DNA from: Plazaster borealis
Taxonomy: Eukaryota > Echinodermata > Asteroidea > Forcipulatida > Labidiasteridae
Reading direction: 5' to 3'
Length of the DNA: 64,000 nt
NCBI GenBank assembly: GCA_021014325.1
Contig: CM037472.1
Location: 1,612,001 to 1,676,000, forward strand
Numbering within the stretch: position 1 is the stretch's first letter; each line of letters starts with the position of its first letter. Positions 11,345-23,599 of this stretch are shown here, piece after piece. The notes beneath the pieces are model-generated. The model did not search any database, had not been told where the DNA came from, and worked only from the letters and a program-made list of their open reading frames with translations. The translations under genes and the position numbers were made by a program.

Positions 11345-12001
11345 ATCAGTGTTTCCTTGATACCATATATCTTTGTTATTCTGTTATACTTGTCTAGCAA
11401 CTCTGAGCTGCAGTGAACCATTGATCAGCCCATCAGACTGAAGGTATGGATAGGTGTTCCCAAAACATCACAGTACAATCTGTCTTTTCCTACAGTTCAC
11501 AAATTAAATTGTCATTATCCCACACTGTAAATAAAAACAAGTTTATCAAAATGAGGTAATACTCATTACGAAGTAATTATGTGCGTTGAACACGGCAACT
11601 CAGATTGCAGTAAGTGGTTCATTTTACAGAAAATGAAAAAACCTACCTAAATAATTATTGACCTTCAACTATACAGGGCGCCCGCTTGTGTTCCACAAAC
11701 TCTACGTTCTACGTTGTTTTCGAATAACGTAATTTTTAGGCTAGTACAGCAAGAGCTTTAACTCATTCATATGATAATCAGGAGAGTATATTAAATGCTT
11801 CAAAACTAGAGGATCCACATGACAGATTTCTTAACTGTGTATCAATCTGAATTGCTAAGAAAAGTGTGACGTCACAATACAAATCGATACGTCAATACTA
11901 ACAACTAAAAATTAATATTGGTGTTTGTGCAATCGAGCACTGGTGCCGCATTTGAGAATTACTCGTTGCTAAGATATCTCACTCTTTCATGCCAGAGTAT
12001 G

Positions 12002-12357
12002 ATTTAATATTGTTATTATTATTATTTTATATTTCAAGTATTGAAACCAAAGAAACCTCATAAGTGAACTTAATCACTGCAGCCCGCAAACCTGGGGAAA
12101 CCTGTTAACAAGGGTGTTTGCTATGTGAACCAGAAACACCGGGGTTAACCTTTACTCTTCTACAATAAGTGTTCTGGGTTCTTTTACGTGCACTACCAAT
12201 CCTAGTACACGGGACCTACGGAAGGACACAAGCAATTATGGTAAGCATATTGCTCAAGGATACAAAGTATCATGACCGGGACTCGAACCCACACTCTACT
12301 GATTAGAAACACCAGAGCTTGAGTCCGGTGCTCTTAACCGCTCAGGCACGACACACC
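12002..12357 (-). mobile_element. tRNA-Leu-like SINE, family S1
   Basis: The reverse strand begins GTGTCGTGCCTGAGCGGTTA then AGAGCACCGGACTCAAGCTC, with B box GGGTTCGAGTCCC. The long variable-arm-like insert resembles tRNA-Leu. The tail has ATT/AAT repeats at 12010-12027. Confidence 0.8.
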
Positions 12358-12425
12358 ACGACTTGCCTTAGACTAGACGGGAGAGGGCCGGAGGTCCCAC
12401 CTGCTCAGAACCCTTGCCCGCCTCT

Positions 12426-13764
12426 CAGCGGCGTAGCTAGGAATTTGTCGGTGGGGGGGCACAGGGGGGGGGGGGCATTGCTTCCAAGTGGGGGGGCACA
12501 GGGAGAATGGGTGTGTCAGTGGTGGGGGCCATGTACTCCTAGCCCTAGAACTATGAGGTTCGATCCACTATCGTCTCCACGAACCTCATAGAGTGACATG
12601 TACAAAATCCTATTAGAAACTTGTTGCCCTTCACATTTAAATGCACCTGGAGTTCTCTTTTGAAACCGGATCTCGCGAAAATTAGGCTCTACGTGTTTTT
12701 TGTTCTCACAGTGAGCTCGGCGCGGGTCCAGAAAATCCACTCCTCAAAAAAAAGTTAAAATCTCACTGTTTTTCAGAATCCTCGCCTTCCGGTAGCAGGC
12801 AGTATGGCCGCCGCCGTAATCGCTGGTAACGATAACCAACGGTTCGTGTACAAAACATTGGTGTATGTGGACCATCGGTGCGCGTGCGCGTAGCATGACT
12901 TTTTGGTCTCTCCGGCATGTAGGGGTGCACCCCACTAATTCCACTCCCATAGCATTCAGTGCAAAAGGCTAAATATTCAAAATACACGAAAAATACTTAA
13001 AAGTCTCACAGCTTTTACAGTATTAATTGACTCTTGAATTTTATTCTCTGCTCAATTTAATATGGGAGTCCCTGGTCCCGTCGAGTTATTCTCCTACAAA
13101 TAAAAACGCCCCTACACCGGTGTAATTTTCCAAACGTCCGAGCATCAATCTTGAAAATGTCCTACACGTCTCGGCAAATAGGACCATTTTTCAGGGCCTA
13201 TGTCATCCAAAATACCTCAAGTTGAAAGTCAACAACCCCCAGGTTACAATTGGGCAACATTTTTACTCTTCCCTTTTATTGGGCTCTCAAATCTGTGGGC
13301 CGACAAAATATTCATGAGCTCGACGCTCTGTTTTCACCATATTTAGTGGGGTGCACCCGTAGGTAATCAATGGTTTGCAGCGCGCAACGCTGGCAATTAC
13401 CAACGGCTTATACACGTGAACCGTTGGTTATCGTTTACCAGCGTAGCGTGCAGCACACCAACTGTTCATTTCGCCGCAATGCATTGATCAACACGTGGGC
13501 GCGCGCTTCCGGTGATGATAGCGACAATCCCCACAGCATAAGTTAAACAATAATTATTGGCTTTGTATACGACTAAAGGTTAATTTTACTTTATTGTAAA
13601 TGAAGGCCTACAAATAGCAGATGTATTTTGTTTTGTAATGTTTTGTTTTTATTCTTTTAACTTTCTTTTTGTGTGGGCACTATTGCAATTTTTTCATGGG
13701 GGGGGGCACTGAAAATTTGTGGGGGGGCACGTGCCCCCCAGGCCCCCCCGTGGCTACGCCGCTG
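12426..13764. mobile_element. Non-autonomous hAT-like transposon, 1,339 bp
   Basis: Terminal inverted repeats CAGCGGCGTAGCTAGG and CGTGGCTACGCCGCTG, followed inward by G-rich and C-rich tracts. They are flanked by a perfect 8-bp duplication CCGCCTCT (12418-12425, 13765-13772). An 8-bp target duplication and a CAGNG end are typical of hAT elements. No transposase is seen; inside are further inverted repeats, such as 12825-12850 against 13415-13445 (AACGATAACCAACGGTTC) and a GGGGTGCACCCC pair. Confidence 0.8.
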
Positions 13765-14663
13765 CCGCCTCTTAACTCCTAGTGAGATCGAAACATGCAC
13801 AAAATACATGATTCGAAACAGTAAAAGCCCCATCCAAAATGATGTATTTGCCTGCGCTCCCCCACCTCCCCAGATGAAACTGTCTGATGACCAAAACGTG
13901 TAACAGATCACACATTTTACATTACTTAGCTTTAAGAATATTTTTTTAGGAATTAAACCCTAGATCCTTTAAGGCAAGATACAAGAGTTGTACGAAAACG
14001 AGTTCATACTATCACCAAACTGTCAGAGAGGAAACTTTTATAAACGTTCGCATAATATGCCACGGACAATGCACAAAATACCTGTTACAATGCAAAAATT
14101 GTTTGTACATGACCGATGGACGTGAGATAATCTGTCACAAGGGGTGCACCATTTCTTTTCTAGGGGGGCACATAGTTTCCGTTTGCAGTTTTCTTAATTT
14201 TAAACAAGGCCATTTTCAGCACTCTTGTTATGTCATTTACTATTTGTTGTTATAAAAATAATCTGACGTGGAGGTATACAAACAACTACATTGTCTGCGT
14301 GTAAACAGAAAAACTAGTTTTAGAAACATCCGGTACAAGCTTATACAATGTTATTCTGGTAATTATTAATTGCAAAAGTCCAGATTTCGAATGGGGGCAA
14401 CCGTGGGAGAGGCAAGGACATTAATTTGGTGGGGTTACATGCCCCCCCCATGTCCCCCCTCATTTAGTTACACCACATATTATTTCCATGGAGGACTGGT
14501 ACTGATACGAAGTTTAGTATCAGTGCCCCCTCTAAGAACTTCCGGGTTAGAACTGACCCACCGGGTTAGAACTGACCCACCGGGTTAGAACTGACCCACC
14601 GGGTTAGAACTGACCCACCGGGTCTCGGGGCCAAACCCATGTCTTGGTCAGTATGACCCGGAA

Positions 14664-14826
14664 GCAAGATTTTGTTTCCTACGAACTTTTTGTCCCCATA
14701 TGGGACATGGGCTGGCATATTAACATGGGCTGGAGGAGGATGATTCAAAAGAGGGCGCTATCAAAAGAGGTTTGTACACAGTTCTCAGTAGGGGGGACAA
14801 CAAGTTCGTAGGAAAAACAATCTCGC
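14664..14826. mobile_element. 163-bp MITE with 9-bp target duplication (first of a tandem pair)
   Basis: Ends GCAAGATTTTGTTTCCTACG and a matching reverse end ...GGAAAAACAATCTCGC, flanked by GACCCGGAA at 14655-14663 and 14827-14835. A 9-bp duplication suggests a Mutator-like element; that is inference. Confidence 0.75.
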
Positions 14827-14835
14827 GACCCGGAA

Positions 14836-15103
14836 GCATTTTTTTTTACACCGCAGCGAGGGGTTTTGTACTGTAATACTGCCAATTCCTGTCTTGAGAT
14901 GAGACTACAAACATTTATGCTTATAAAGGGTTAGGTTTAGGGTTAGGGTCAGGGTTAGGGTAGGGTTAGGGTTAGGGTCAGGGTTAGGGTCAGGGTTAGG
15001 CTTAGGCTTAGGGTTTAGGGTTAGACCTAGTCTCCTATCTCAAGACGGAATTGACAGTGTTACAGTACAAAAACCCTCGCTGCGGTGTAAAACAAATATA
15101 CGC
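14836..15103. mobile_element. 268-bp MITE with a telomere-like core (second of a tandem pair)
   Basis: Long inverted arms (GC...TTTTACACCGCAGCGAGG inward to TGTCTTGAGAT) surround a block of TTAGGG-like hexamers at 14928-15025. It is flanked by GACCCGGAA at 14827-14835 and 15104-15112, so it entered the target duplication of the element before it. Confidence 0.75.
14928..15025 (+). repeat. Interstitial TTAGGG-like array
   Basis: About 14 hexamers of TTAGGG with variants (TCAGGG, TTAGGC, TTTAGGG). It sits in the loop of an inverted-repeat element, not at a chromosome end. Confidence 0.85.
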
Positions 15104-15237
15104 GACCCGGAATCTATGTCAAAATGACCCAGAAATGTGTCACAATGACGCAAAATCTGAGTTAAAATCCCTTTTTTTTTACCACTTTTCGGGTCCGCCT
15201 GACTGGGTCAGGCCCCCTGGGACCAGAGTTGTTTAGA

Positions 15238-17319
15238 TTGTATAAGCTTTCAGACTGACACTTTAATTTCATTTTATTTTCAATAGCTCTATATAAGTGA
15301 ATAATGCCATTTTACACAAATATTTCTCAATACGCTGAATGAACAAAGGCTGGTCCATACAGTCAGCACTATGAATCACCAATATATTATGTTTATTGCC
15401 TGACTGCTTTTGGTGAAGTGTGTCTACTTCACAACAATAGTTGACCTTCGTTATCCATCGTATAATAACACACACTTCAACGTGCTATTGAAGATCACGA
15501 CACGCATTATGAATGCAATTTTCGGCCAGTTGTATTTAAATAAGTTTGCCGCAAAGCAGCAAGCTTCTTGCTCAGACGAGACCAATGCAAATTAATTGAC
15601 ATGACTTCCTTGTAACTATAAGTTTAACGCAACTAATTGAGACGGGGAAAAAATGGTTAGGGTAGGGAAAAGTGGTGAAGGAACATGACCTCTGTCTTGA
15701 GATTTGAATAGTTGTCAACTGTTTTTTGTGGGGGGGGGGGGGGTTTCAATATGTTTTTTACGAGGTGAACAGAACTAGAACTAGAACTGGTGTACATTAC
15801 ACGGCCAAATACGAACATCATATGTTCGTTGTTTTGTCATAAAGACCAAGAACCTGTCATTCGAGACAAATTTTTGTAATGCATCGCAGGGTAGTCTTAC
15901 ATTAAACATATTTGAGGGCACGGGCTTCTGGGGAGACAATAAATCTAAGAGCGCCATCTGTTGCTCTAAGTTCAATCTCTCCGTTGATGTATTTCTCATT
16001 TATTCCCAATGAAACGAATTGTAGGTTTGCAAAGTCACCCATCTAAGATTGTGTGCACTACGGGGCGGAATCGACGATGGTGACTTTAAACGAACCCAAG
16101 GTTACAACCTGCTGTTACGATTTCATTTCGACTAATTCCCACAGGTTGTCGACTCTCAGTCTCGCGTGACCCAATGACCTAGCGGTGTGGGGCTACAACT
16201 GTTCGGAACGTCACAGTTCGGTGTTGCTTTGTTATTGGAATGAGCGAATGAAACTTGTGTATACAACAGGGTATATATTTATACCCGAACCTTCTCAGGT
16301 ACAAACCCAGCCTTTGTATTGTCACCACTAAGTCTACACCCAGCTGTACCCTTTTATGATGCTGTGTGTTTGTCAAACACGGACAGAGAGTGAGCTTCGC
16401 TCGTCATTCACTACATAGAGGAAATGGCGACTGGGCGAATTGTTCTTCAGCATTGGTAATTAGATAACCCCCTACATTGGCGAAGGAGTCTGACGTTTCA
16501 ACGAAATACAAAAATACCGACAACAAAGGAAATACCCTGCTAAAAGTATACTTCGGGTAGGTTTGGTGACTATTCTGACAAGAATCAACGAGCGGACAGA
16601 GTCAAGACTTTTGCTTGGGTTATTTCAACCAGGGATATTATCATACGCTCCAAGCGCTACCAACAAATAATTACGCGTGTTGGTATCGATTACCAGCATC
16701 TGTCTCCATTAAGTTAAGTGTTTCTGATCGGATTCCGATTTACCAGTGAGTCAAGTATCATCTGATTGCATCGATTAAGTTGGTGTCAATTAGCTTTTAT
16801 TATCACCGGATATTGCCCAGTTCACACACTAACCATGACGGTGGTGGTATAAAGCCATCTGAACCAACCACCACCACCACGATTAAAACAACTGTTATTT
16901 TACACCCTTATACATTCTAAACAAGAGAGTATCGAGCTACATGTGGCGACTGGTATAGCGACATCCATGGAATAAAATGCCGCTATTTCTGTAGGAAATC
17001 CCACGTATTTAAATAACTGCTGTATGTAAAGTGTGGCTCACCTGGACACTTATGCAAATAATTGGATAAAACGCATTGTCCCTTGTGAATTAACAACAAG
17101 CGCAGACCGCGGAATAACGATCATGTCTTTAAATCTGGCCACGGTGATCCACGTCTTACACTTCAATCCGTGTGAATAACAAACACAATTGTTTACAACT
17201 GAAGAGCAAACGTGAGCGAGGTAAAGTGCCACTTCAAAGGAGTCCGTTGGTACCACCAGCACCGAATTAAGAATGCTTCATGCCAGTTCGCTGCAAGTTT
17301 GAAGCCCAGTTTTGTCATT
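15238..17319. other. Region upstream of the K2P start codon
   Basis: No repeat or coding exon recognised. It should contain the 5' UTR and probably the promoter of the channel gene, but no convincing TATA box or initiator could be assigned. A poly-G run lies near 15732. Confidence 0.5.
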
Positions 17320-17728
17320 ATGTTTCGCGCTCAACTCGACACCTCTGCGTCTATCCGTAGTGCATCTTCCATCTCTTCAATTACGGGGTTCACCCGTAGC
17401 CACAAGGGTAACTCCGTCAAGCGGCTGCTGCTCCTCCTCGTAGTCTATGTCATCTACATCGTCAGTGGTGCCTTTGTTTTTCGCCAACTTGAAGGGGGAC
17501 ATGAAGAGAACCTTCGAAAGCGAATCCGATTTTACATCGAGGGTTTTTTAGACAACAACTCATGTGTGGACCCGAGTGAGTTGACTGAGTTGGTAAATGA
17601 GGTGGTTTACGCTATGGAGAATGGCCTGAAACACGTTGTGGAAAACAAGACATCTGATGAGTTTGGGTTCCACCAATGGGATATCCCCAACGCATTGTTC
17701 TTCGCAACAACAGTTATAACCACAATAG
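17320..17728 (+). CDS. Two-pore-domain potassium channel, coding exon 1 (residues 1-136 plus first base of codon 137)
   Basis: This exon encodes the N-terminal half of a K2P background potassium channel of the plasma membrane. Seen: a Ser-rich cytosolic N-terminus (1-34), TM1 at about 35-56, and an extracellular cap region (about 57-118) with a lone Cys82 and possible N-glycosylation sites at Asn79 (NNS) and Asn109 (NKT). Then come pore helix 1 and the filter start VITTIG (132-137). The ATG at 17320 is the first in-frame ATG after an in-frame TGA at 17200-17202 and has A at -3; a longer frame from a GTG at 17212 is not a plausible eukaryotic start. The exon ends at a good donor (ATAG|GTAAGA), splitting the filter glycine codon after its first base. 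Known: a cap cysteine bridging two subunits is typical of TREK/TALK/TWIK channels. Inferred: the cap and the PNALFFATTVITTIG stretch look most like KCNK5/16/17, but TREK is not excluded. No upstream exon or promoter was recognised. Confidence 0.93.
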
Positions 17729-17849
17729 GTAAGAGATCAAAGAAGAGAAATGGGTTTCAAAGTGTCATCGTAAATTATAAAACATTTTCCTGAAGTTTAG
17801 TGTGGTTCTGAACCATCATGGCTCGAGAGAGAGTGTATTTCCACGGTGT

Positions 17850-18440
17850 TAGGGGCCTATTGCAAACCCTCCGGCCTAGATTGTATCTCCACCGTGCAAA
17901 GTTTCAAATCCTAATCATGTACAGGGTGTTTACCACAAACCTTACTAGATTGTATCTCCACCATGCACAGTTTCAAATTCTACTCATGTACATGGTGTTA
18001 CCACAAACCTGTATCTCCACCATGCAAAGTTTAAAATCCTACTCATGTACATGGTGTTACTGCAAACCTTACTAGATTGTATCTCCACCATACAGAGTTT
18101 CAAATCCTACCCATGTACATGGTGTTACCGCATTATAGATTGTATCTCCACCATGCAAAGTTTCAAATCCTACTCATGGTGTTACTGCAAACCTTATTAG
18201 ATTGTATCTCCACCATACAGAGTTTCAAATCCTACTCATGTACATGGTGTTACCACAAATCTTACTAGATTGTATCTCCACCATGCAAAGTTTCAAATTC
18301 TACTCATGTACATGGTGTTACCACAAACCTTACTAGATTGTATCTCCACCATACAGAGTTTCAAATCCTACTCATGTACATGGTGTTACCACAGATCTTA
18401 CTAGATTGTATCTCCACCATGCACAGTTTCAAATCCTACA
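17850..18440 (+). repeat. Intronic minisatellite, unit about 57-70 bp, nine copies
   Basis: The unit starts AGATTGTATCTCCACCATGC and continues TTTCAAATCCTACTCATGTA and CATGGTGTTACCACAAACC. It begins about 120 bp after the K2P exon 1 donor. Units vary in length by deletion. Confidence 0.85.
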
Positions 18441-19029
18441 TTTAAACATTTTTACAGAGAGCACGTTTACAACATTGGATTGTCTCAGACCAGCATCCAC
18501 ACTTTTTGTGACCTATGCATGAAATAACAAGCCTGTGAAAGTTTAAGCGAAGTCAGTTGTTGGAGTCAAAAGAAAATAGTGGGGGGGGGACTGTTTTCAA
18601 ACATCGAGTTTTGGACTCGCGAGATCAAAGCTGGGTTTTTTTCAATTCTCGAAGCAATAGCATTGTAAACAAAAAATATTTCAAGGAAAGTTTTCCACCA
18701 TGACCATTTTTATACTATGTAAGTTGTTGGGGAATCTATAACCATTTATATTTGTACTCTTACCAATGCATGTGGACACCCCCTTTCAACAATGTTTTCC
18801 CCTTAAAGTCATGGTTCGATCGAACAATGTGTTGTTTTAATTTGGTTATTCGTAAAAAAAAAATCGCTTTACGAGTTTATCATAATTCTGTTTCTATCTG
18901 AGTCAAGAAGTATAACACCTCTCTATTCAATGGAAACGAAACAGGTTGACGGACCAGTTTATGTATGTTTAATTAACGAGGCCATAAACTATATAAAAAA
19001 ATCAGCATCGTACTCTCATTATGGTTGAA

Positions 19030-19155
19030 ACTCCGGGTCAACTCAGAATTTACCCGGATTCCGGGTCCCATTTGGCCTGACCAATTTCTGGGTCAGTACG
19101 ACCCGGAATATGTGTCAAAATAATCCGGAAATGGATCAAACTGACGCAGATTCCA
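19030..19155. mobile_element. GGGTCA-family MITE (E2), partial
   Basis: CTCCGGGTCAACTCAGAATT ... CAAACTGACGCAGATTCC. The right half is missing. Confidence 0.6.
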
Positions 19156-19356
19156 AGATGATTTCCCATTATTTTTTGTATCAGCTTCCTGGTTATCCTG
19201 GAGTCACGTTGGACAGAAATTGTCTGTGACGCGGGAGTTGACAGGCCTGGAATTTGGCAAATCTTAAAGTATATGAGAAACTTTTGAAGGGGCACCAAGG
19301 CCAGTGCAACGGGGCCCATGTCCTTCGTGTAATTCAAGGCTTGCGAGACTTTCCTC

Positions 19357-19699
19357 TTAAAGGCATCGTACACGTTTGGTAATTGTCAAAGACCAGTGTT
19401 CTCACTTGGTGTATCCCAACATATGCATAAAATAACAAGCCTGTGAAAATTTGCGCTCAATTGGTCAAGTTGCAAGAAAATGATGAAAGAAAAAACACCC
19501 TGTTGTACAAATTTGTGTGCTTTCAGATAGGAATAAAAAACTTCTTGCAAGAAGTTTTTTATTATTTTAGTGAGAAATTACCTCTTTCTCAAAAACTACG
19601 TTACTTCAGAGGGAGTCGTTTCTCACAATGTTTTATACTATCAACAGCTCTCCGTTGCTTGTTACCAAGTAAGTTTTATGCTAATATTTGTACCTTTAA
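19357..19699 (+). mobile_element. TTAA MITE E1
   Basis: TTAAAGGCATCGTACACGTT ... ATTTGTACCTTTAA. The right terminal repeat is partly deleted. Confidence 0.8.
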
Positions 19700-20239
19700 A
19701 ATTGTATTAAATAAGTTACACAGTTTTGTAGTGACGTCAAATTGTCAGAATTTATGACAATTTTTGGTATATTTTGAGTAACAGCTAACAAGAGCTATAT
19801 TATCCATTATCACCCAAGATACATTGTTTTAAATTAATATTTTCGTAGGTAGTTTTAAGATATGTTTTCTCTCGAAAACGGTTTGAATAAAGTATGTCTT
19901 ATATAGCTAGACATGTTCTCAAAAAACAAATCTACATATCAAAGTAGATATATACACAAGGTGTTACCGCAAACCGAATATACTTTGATACCTCGCCACT
20001 CAGTGCCTCAAAGCCCATATTCTTGTAACACCTTGTCTAGACTAACCGTTTAGTTTCAGTAGCGCTTTTTCGACTGCGGAATTAAGGTTGGGCCTCGATA
20101 AACCGTAATCACGTCGAGGCAGACGTGATCTTTGTGAGAGTCACAATACGTTCCTTGTAACCTCACCCTATAAAAAGAAAGTGCAATTCTTTGTAACACA
20201 GCTCGGCCTCTGGGGGTTTCCAGGCGAGAAAAGTTCCAC

Positions 20240-20405
20240 TCTCGATGCTTTATACATGCCCGATATGGGGGCAGAGGGTAATCCCTTCTCCCGATATTCC
20301 AATATACCCCCATAATAAAATCCTCTAAAGAATTCCTGAGACTCCAAGTACACAATGAAGATACAATAGTGGATACACCATGCCACACATCGAGCACCAA
20401 ATGCT
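20240..20405. repeat. Dispersed repeat E7, second copy
   Basis: AAAATCCTCTAAAGAATTCC, then GAGACTCCAAGTACACAATG and CATCGAGCACCAAATGCTC. Confidence 0.6.
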
Positions 20406-20473
20406 CAATCACTTCAAACTGCTATTTTGTTATAAAATGAAGCATCTTATGACGTCATCATCGAAAAATAATT

Positions 20474-20800
20474 GGGTGACATGGCTGACTAGTGCAAAAA
20501 GCGCTCGCCTCTCACCACTGTGGCCCTGGTTCTAATCCCGGCTCAGGCCATATTGTGAGTATAGAGTTGTGCTTTGGTTCTGTCTTATGCCGCGAGGGTT
20601 TTTCTCCAGGAGGCCCTCCGGCTCTCCTCCCTTCTAAACAAATTCAACACTTTCGACCTCTGGCTGTGCTTTTAGGTCATAAATGGGTCGATGTGGTAGG
20701 CTGCCCAAGGCCCTTTGCATGCCTGTAGCTCGACCACATTACAGCAGCTTCCTTCGCAATTCAGCTTCTCAGCTGCGAGTAAGGATGATTAGCCTCCCAA
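20474..20800 (+). mobile_element. tRNA-derived SINE, family S2
   Basis: The head has an A-box-like GGCTGACTAGTGC and a B-box-like GGTTCTAATCC. The body ends with ATTCAGCTTCTCAGCTGCGA. It is the same family and order as the copy at 63588. It lies in the K2P intron. Confidence 0.75.
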
Positions 20801-21470
20801 AATTATAATTTTATTATAAATAAACAAAGAATTTAGATCCAATTATATGCGGATTGTGAACAATTCTTCGAATCATCGGTGGTTACTGCACAAGTACTTT
20901 TTTTGTGAATAACATTGTTTGTCACAATTTTCGATTTCCTTTGGTTCCTCTTCAGTTGTAAGTTGAGATATTTTGCAAAAAATAAATCAACTTAAATTGA
21001 AAAGATTCATAGTTTTTTATGACGATGTTTGTCACAATTATCGTTTCTTTTGGTTCTTGTTATCCAAGTAAGTCGGGATATTTTTGAGCAAATATCAACC
21101 TAAAAAGGTAATATTTGAGATAAGTCGCAGAGCAAATAACAAATGCAAATGAAGCAGTAAGCAGGTTGGTCAAGTTTTATATAATGACATAGGCCTATAC
21201 TCGTTAATCGTTTTCAGAAGGGCGGAATAGCCAAGTAGGGACAGCAAGAGGACGGGTTTCCGTGAAATATTGAAATAAACATTAAAGGGATTTTGTTGAC
21301 TTCTCGCCGTGTGAGGAAATTATCAAAACAGAGGGCTATTAAAAACGTGCTTTTAATGAATGCGGTAGAGAGTGCGAATACATTTAAAACTATTTCAACC
21401 ACGATTTGGCATTCAGTAATCCCTTTGTTTTCGGCATGATTGAGAAATAGTTAAAACAATTGAGTATGTA

Positions 21471-21865
21471 TTAAAGGGTCTGTATACGTTTGGTAATGAG
21501 TCTGAAAATTAATGGCAATAAAAACTTACTCGGTAAGAGGTACAGCAGCTTTGGATAGTATAATGCATTTTGAGAAACTTTTCACTTAGAAGTACTGCGG
21601 TTATGAAAAAAGATATCACTTTGTATCCCCAAAAAAATTGAATCTGAGAAGCGTTACTGACAGTAACGTTTCTCAGATTGTGTATTCCAATTGCAGATTA
21701 TTCGCCCTGAATGTACAAAACCGCTCCAGATTTTCGGTACTATCTCAAAAACGCTACCACCTTTTGAAATGAAATTTTCACAGGTTAGTTTAATGGTTAT
21801 TTACAACTATATAGGATTGAAACAAGCAGTGGGTTCCAATTGACAATTGTATTCAATCCATTTAA
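21471..21865 (+). mobile_element. TTAA MITE E4
   Basis: TTAAAGGGTCTGTATACG ... TTCAATCCATTTAA, with the central GTTACTGACAGTAAC palindrome. Confidence 0.8.
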
Positions 21866-21924
21866 AATGCATAAATAATTGTTGGAGTAGTTTTGCTGCA
21901 TAAGCTCACAGTTAGTGTAAACCT

Positions 21925-22130
21925 AGGGGTCCCGTGGTGCAAGACCCATTTCTGAGTCAGTATGACCCGAAATCTGTGTCAAAATGACCCAGAAATGTGT
22001 CAAACGGACGCAGAATCCGAGTTAAAATCCTATTGTTAATCACTTTCTGGGTCAGCCTGACACAGAAATGGGTCACGTGCCCAGGGACTCGGAGTCAGGG
22101 TCAATTCTGACCAGGGAGTGTTTAGAATCT
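21925..22130. mobile_element. GGGTCA-family MITE (E2)
   Basis: Contains GGGTCAGTATGACCC and GGGTCAGCCTGACAC, and ends TTCTGACCAGGGAGTGTTTAG. Confidence 0.65.
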
Positions 22131-22540
22131 ACGAACAGATCAGTGTTTAACCTAATGTGAATAATAAAGGGTAACTAACTGGTTAGTTTGGGGTGAACAA
22201 TCATTTCATTTTGTGGGATTCGTAAGGATGGTTTCAAGTCGGATGCTGCGAAATTCCAGTAATGTTTTCTGCAAGATATAATATTGATAACAACTTTTAA
22301 AAGTGCCCCCAAAACATCCACTTATAACTCTTAATATGATTTAAACGAGAATCAAAGATATTTCACTTCAATGCAAATAACTAAGTTAGGAAAAATAGCA
22401 ACAGAGCCTAGACTGAGCCTTGCGTGTGGATTGGGTTTTCAGTGTGTACCTGTTTGCGTGGGTTTTTATTTGGGGTCTCCCACACACACACACACATCAA
22501 CAAGCAAACATTCTTTACCATCTTATAGGCTAACTAAACA

Positions 22541-22748
22541 CACTGCAAAAACTGGGGTGTTAAAATTGACACCATGGGTGTTGTCACATATAGATACCGA
22601 AGAGAGAATCAAAATTAACATCATAGGGTGTTAATTAACACCATTGTAATTGTTTTTGCAGAAATTGTTTCAACATCCTAGGTATACATTTTGATTTTTT
22701 GATTTTTATATATGTGACAACACTTTAGCACCCCAGTCTTTGCAGTGT
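22541..22748. mobile_element. E8 MITE
   Basis: CACTGCAAAAACTGGGGTGT ... CACCCCAGTCTTTGCAGTG as inverted ends. Confidence 0.75.
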
Positions 22749-23599
22749 AGGTATCTTCAGGCCTAAGTGTTACAAAGCTAAGTCACGTTTGCGGATCTTC
22801 ATTACAAGACAGATTAAACAAATCAATATAAAACGATATGTCCAACATTATATTATGTTGGGAAAAAAATGTCCACGTAAATCATGGGTGTGCCTGTGTT
22901 AGCTTTTTATATGTAGGAAGGTTATTGATATACCCAAATGGTTAATGATTGTAGTGTGTTTGACTTTGAAGTGAATGAGAACTGATGGGGTCAATGTTTA
23001 AACCATGCAATGGGGGCCGCTGTCAGTACATGCTGACATATTTTAATTGTCTTCGTACACACTGGTCAGCTCAGCCATGATATCCTAAGCTGGACCATGC
23101 CACACTTCATAGAGGGGGTGTCAATCAACAGGGACAGTGATTTGGTTAGAAGGGGCAGGACTAAACTCGGCCAGTATCTTTGAACATTGGTATGTCAATT
23201 GTAAAGGTAGATGGAACCAAATCATAAAACTTAATTAATTAAGCAAACAAATAAGTTAAATTAATCCAGGTTATACTTGGACATGTAAACAACACACGTA
23301 TATAAAAAAAATCTTTAAAAACAAAAAAAGCAAAACAAACCCTCTTAACATTATGGAAAAAGCTTGTCAGCATGTGCTGACAATGAACCACAGGGGCGTT
23401 GCAACCATACGGGTCCTTCGCTGCAGGGTTTTAGCAGGGTCTTCCCTGCCTGTTATTTGGGCTGGCAAAGATGTCAACTCAAAAAGAGCATTTGGTTTGT
23501 ATTGGGTCCAAGTTTTTGTTGTCTATTTATTAGAGGTTGTTTTGTATCACCAGGAAAAGGTGCTTCACATAGACCATGTAACCTGTGACATCACAAAAT

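Larger units (their letters stand above)
14530..15237. mobile_element. GGGTCA-family MITE carrying two nested insertions
   Basis: Fragments of the GGGTCA/TGACCC inverted-repeat family (see 25989) are split by two foreign elements, at 14664-14826 and 14836-15103. Its left part holds four copies of a 19-bp unit (CCGGGTTAGAACTGACCCA, 14540-14616). Confidence 0.65.

Noticed and set aside
12255..12357. tRNA gene candidates (GGTTCGAGTCC-type motifs at several sites)
   Set aside because: Each motif sits in a SINE with tail and body; acceptor stems do not pair and the copies are diverged.
14928..15025. Chromosome end
   Set aside because: The TTAGGG-like block is short, degenerate and enclosed in a mobile element with ordinary sequence on both sides.
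15781..15999. Reverse-strand frame of 72 codons (MRNTSTERLNLEQQ...)
   Set aside because: No recognisable domain or splice neighbours; a frame this length is expected by chance.
17212..17319. N-terminal extension of the K2P frame from a GTG codon
   Set aside because: Animal genes do not normally start at GTG; the first in-frame ATG after the upstream stop is at 17320.
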